Shown here piece after piece: positions 63,835 through 64,000 of a DNA stretch of 64,000 nucleotides. Within the stretch, counting starts at the first letter, position 1. Every line of letters starts with the position of its first letter. The notes under the pieces were generated by a model. It saw only the letters and a program-made list of their open reading frames with translations, was not told where the DNA came from and searched no databases. Origin of the DNA: Clostridia bacterium (GTDB lineage: Bacteria > Bacillota > Clostridia > Lachnospirales > Lachnospiraceae); NCBI GenBank assembly GCA_910575245.1, contig CAJTEN010000013.1, positions 1 to 64,000 on the forward strand, read 5' to 3'. A program made the position numbers and the translations under genes.

Positions 63835-63976
63835 TTAAGTTAAGTCTATACACAGCGTCTGATATGATAGGATTCTCCTGAGGACCATTGGAAAACGCCG
63901 GTACTTAATGAGGTTTTCCACGAATTTAGTACCGCTGCGTTTGGAACTGAGCGAAGGCGCGTCCGGCTTAACTTAA
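63835..63976. repeat. Element bounded by 10-bp inverted repeat, with interleaved inner stems
   Basis: ttaagttaag (63835-63844) and cttaacttaa (63967-63976) enclose 122 bases. Inside, ggaaaac (63890) pairs with gttttcc (63913) and cggtact (63899) pairs with agtaccg (63928); the two stems interleave, so they form a pseudoknot or alternative folds. No convincing open frame. The rest of 63421-64000 holds nothing else that I can support. Confidence 0.45.
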
Positions 63977-64000
63977 CGACATTGGTTCAGCCTTTCGGCT

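Noticed and set aside
1-64000. CRISPR arrays, tRNA or rRNA genes
   Set aside because: No regularly spaced direct repeats, tRNA cloverleaf or rRNA signature sequences were seen on either strand.

Overview
The window reads as chromosomal DNA of an anaerobic, low-to-moderate GC Firmicute, most likely a Lachnospiraceae-type Clostridium. The reasons are the AGGAGG-type ribosome sites, the protein families (IS66 set, J protein with a SEC-C tail, WbuC cupin, TIGR04372, DUF1919, DUF5672 and LicD families) and the codon use. I did not identify the species. Every gene I accept is on the minus strand, so transcription runs from high to low coordinates. I see no tRNA, rRNA or CRISPR array.

Layout. (1) 1-1270: left end of an IS66-family element, with tnpA, tnpB and the start of tnpC, entering from beyond the window. 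(2) 1432-7128: an accessory Hsp70 set (J-domain/SEC-C protein, short Hsp70, GrpE-like protein), an unknown protein and an IspD/TarI-like cytidylyltransferase. (3) About 7.7-61.5 kb: one very large, A+T-richer surface-glycan locus. (4) 61.7-63.4 kb: an AAA-ATPase with a PD-(D/E)XK-type C-terminus, then about 580 bases with inverted repeats but no gene.

The glycan locus seems to be three transcription units. Each starts with the same leader: a promoter, a small hairpin box (TTRCA-UGGA-UGYAA) that covaries between copies, and a terminator-like hairpin 15-19 nt further on. Copies lie at about 61.6 kb, 52.2 kb and 36.9 kb. This geometry suggests controlled readthrough (attenuation or processive antitermination).

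Unit A (61.5-52.3 kb) holds glycosyl- and glycerophosphotransferases, LicD, a fused cytidylyltransferase-oxidoreductase, radical SAM, FkbM and fucosyltransferase-like genes. Unit B (52.1-37.0 kb) has gmhA, gmhB, a sugar epimerase, an acyl carrier protein, and a set of genes matching in family and almost in order the Campylobacter jejuni O-methyl phosphoramidate (MeOPN) capsule genes Cj1415-Cj1422: glutamine kinase-like, methyltransferase, two sulfotransferase-like transferases, class I amidotransferase, cytidylyltransferase and CysC-like kinase. Unit C (36.8-7.8 kb) has a domain-swapped HldE, two radical SAM enzymes, FkbM, a split transketolase, a carbamoyltransferase, three tandem CBS/SGNH/citrate-lyase-ligase-like paralogs (one frameshifted at a G8 tract), a second ACP, and genes for an amino and N-formylated sugar.

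Together these predict a heavily decorated glycan carrying heptose, formamido sugar, possible fucose, O-carbamoyl, polyol-phosphate and phosphoramidate groups. No flippase, polymerase, ABC exporter or initiating membrane transferase is visible. The glycan may therefore be built on a cytoplasmic acceptor such as flagellin, or the export genes lie elsewhere. The most interesting proposal is a phosphoramidate-modification pathway in a Gram-positive lineage. It rests on family resemblance and gene order read by eye and has not been tested by database search.
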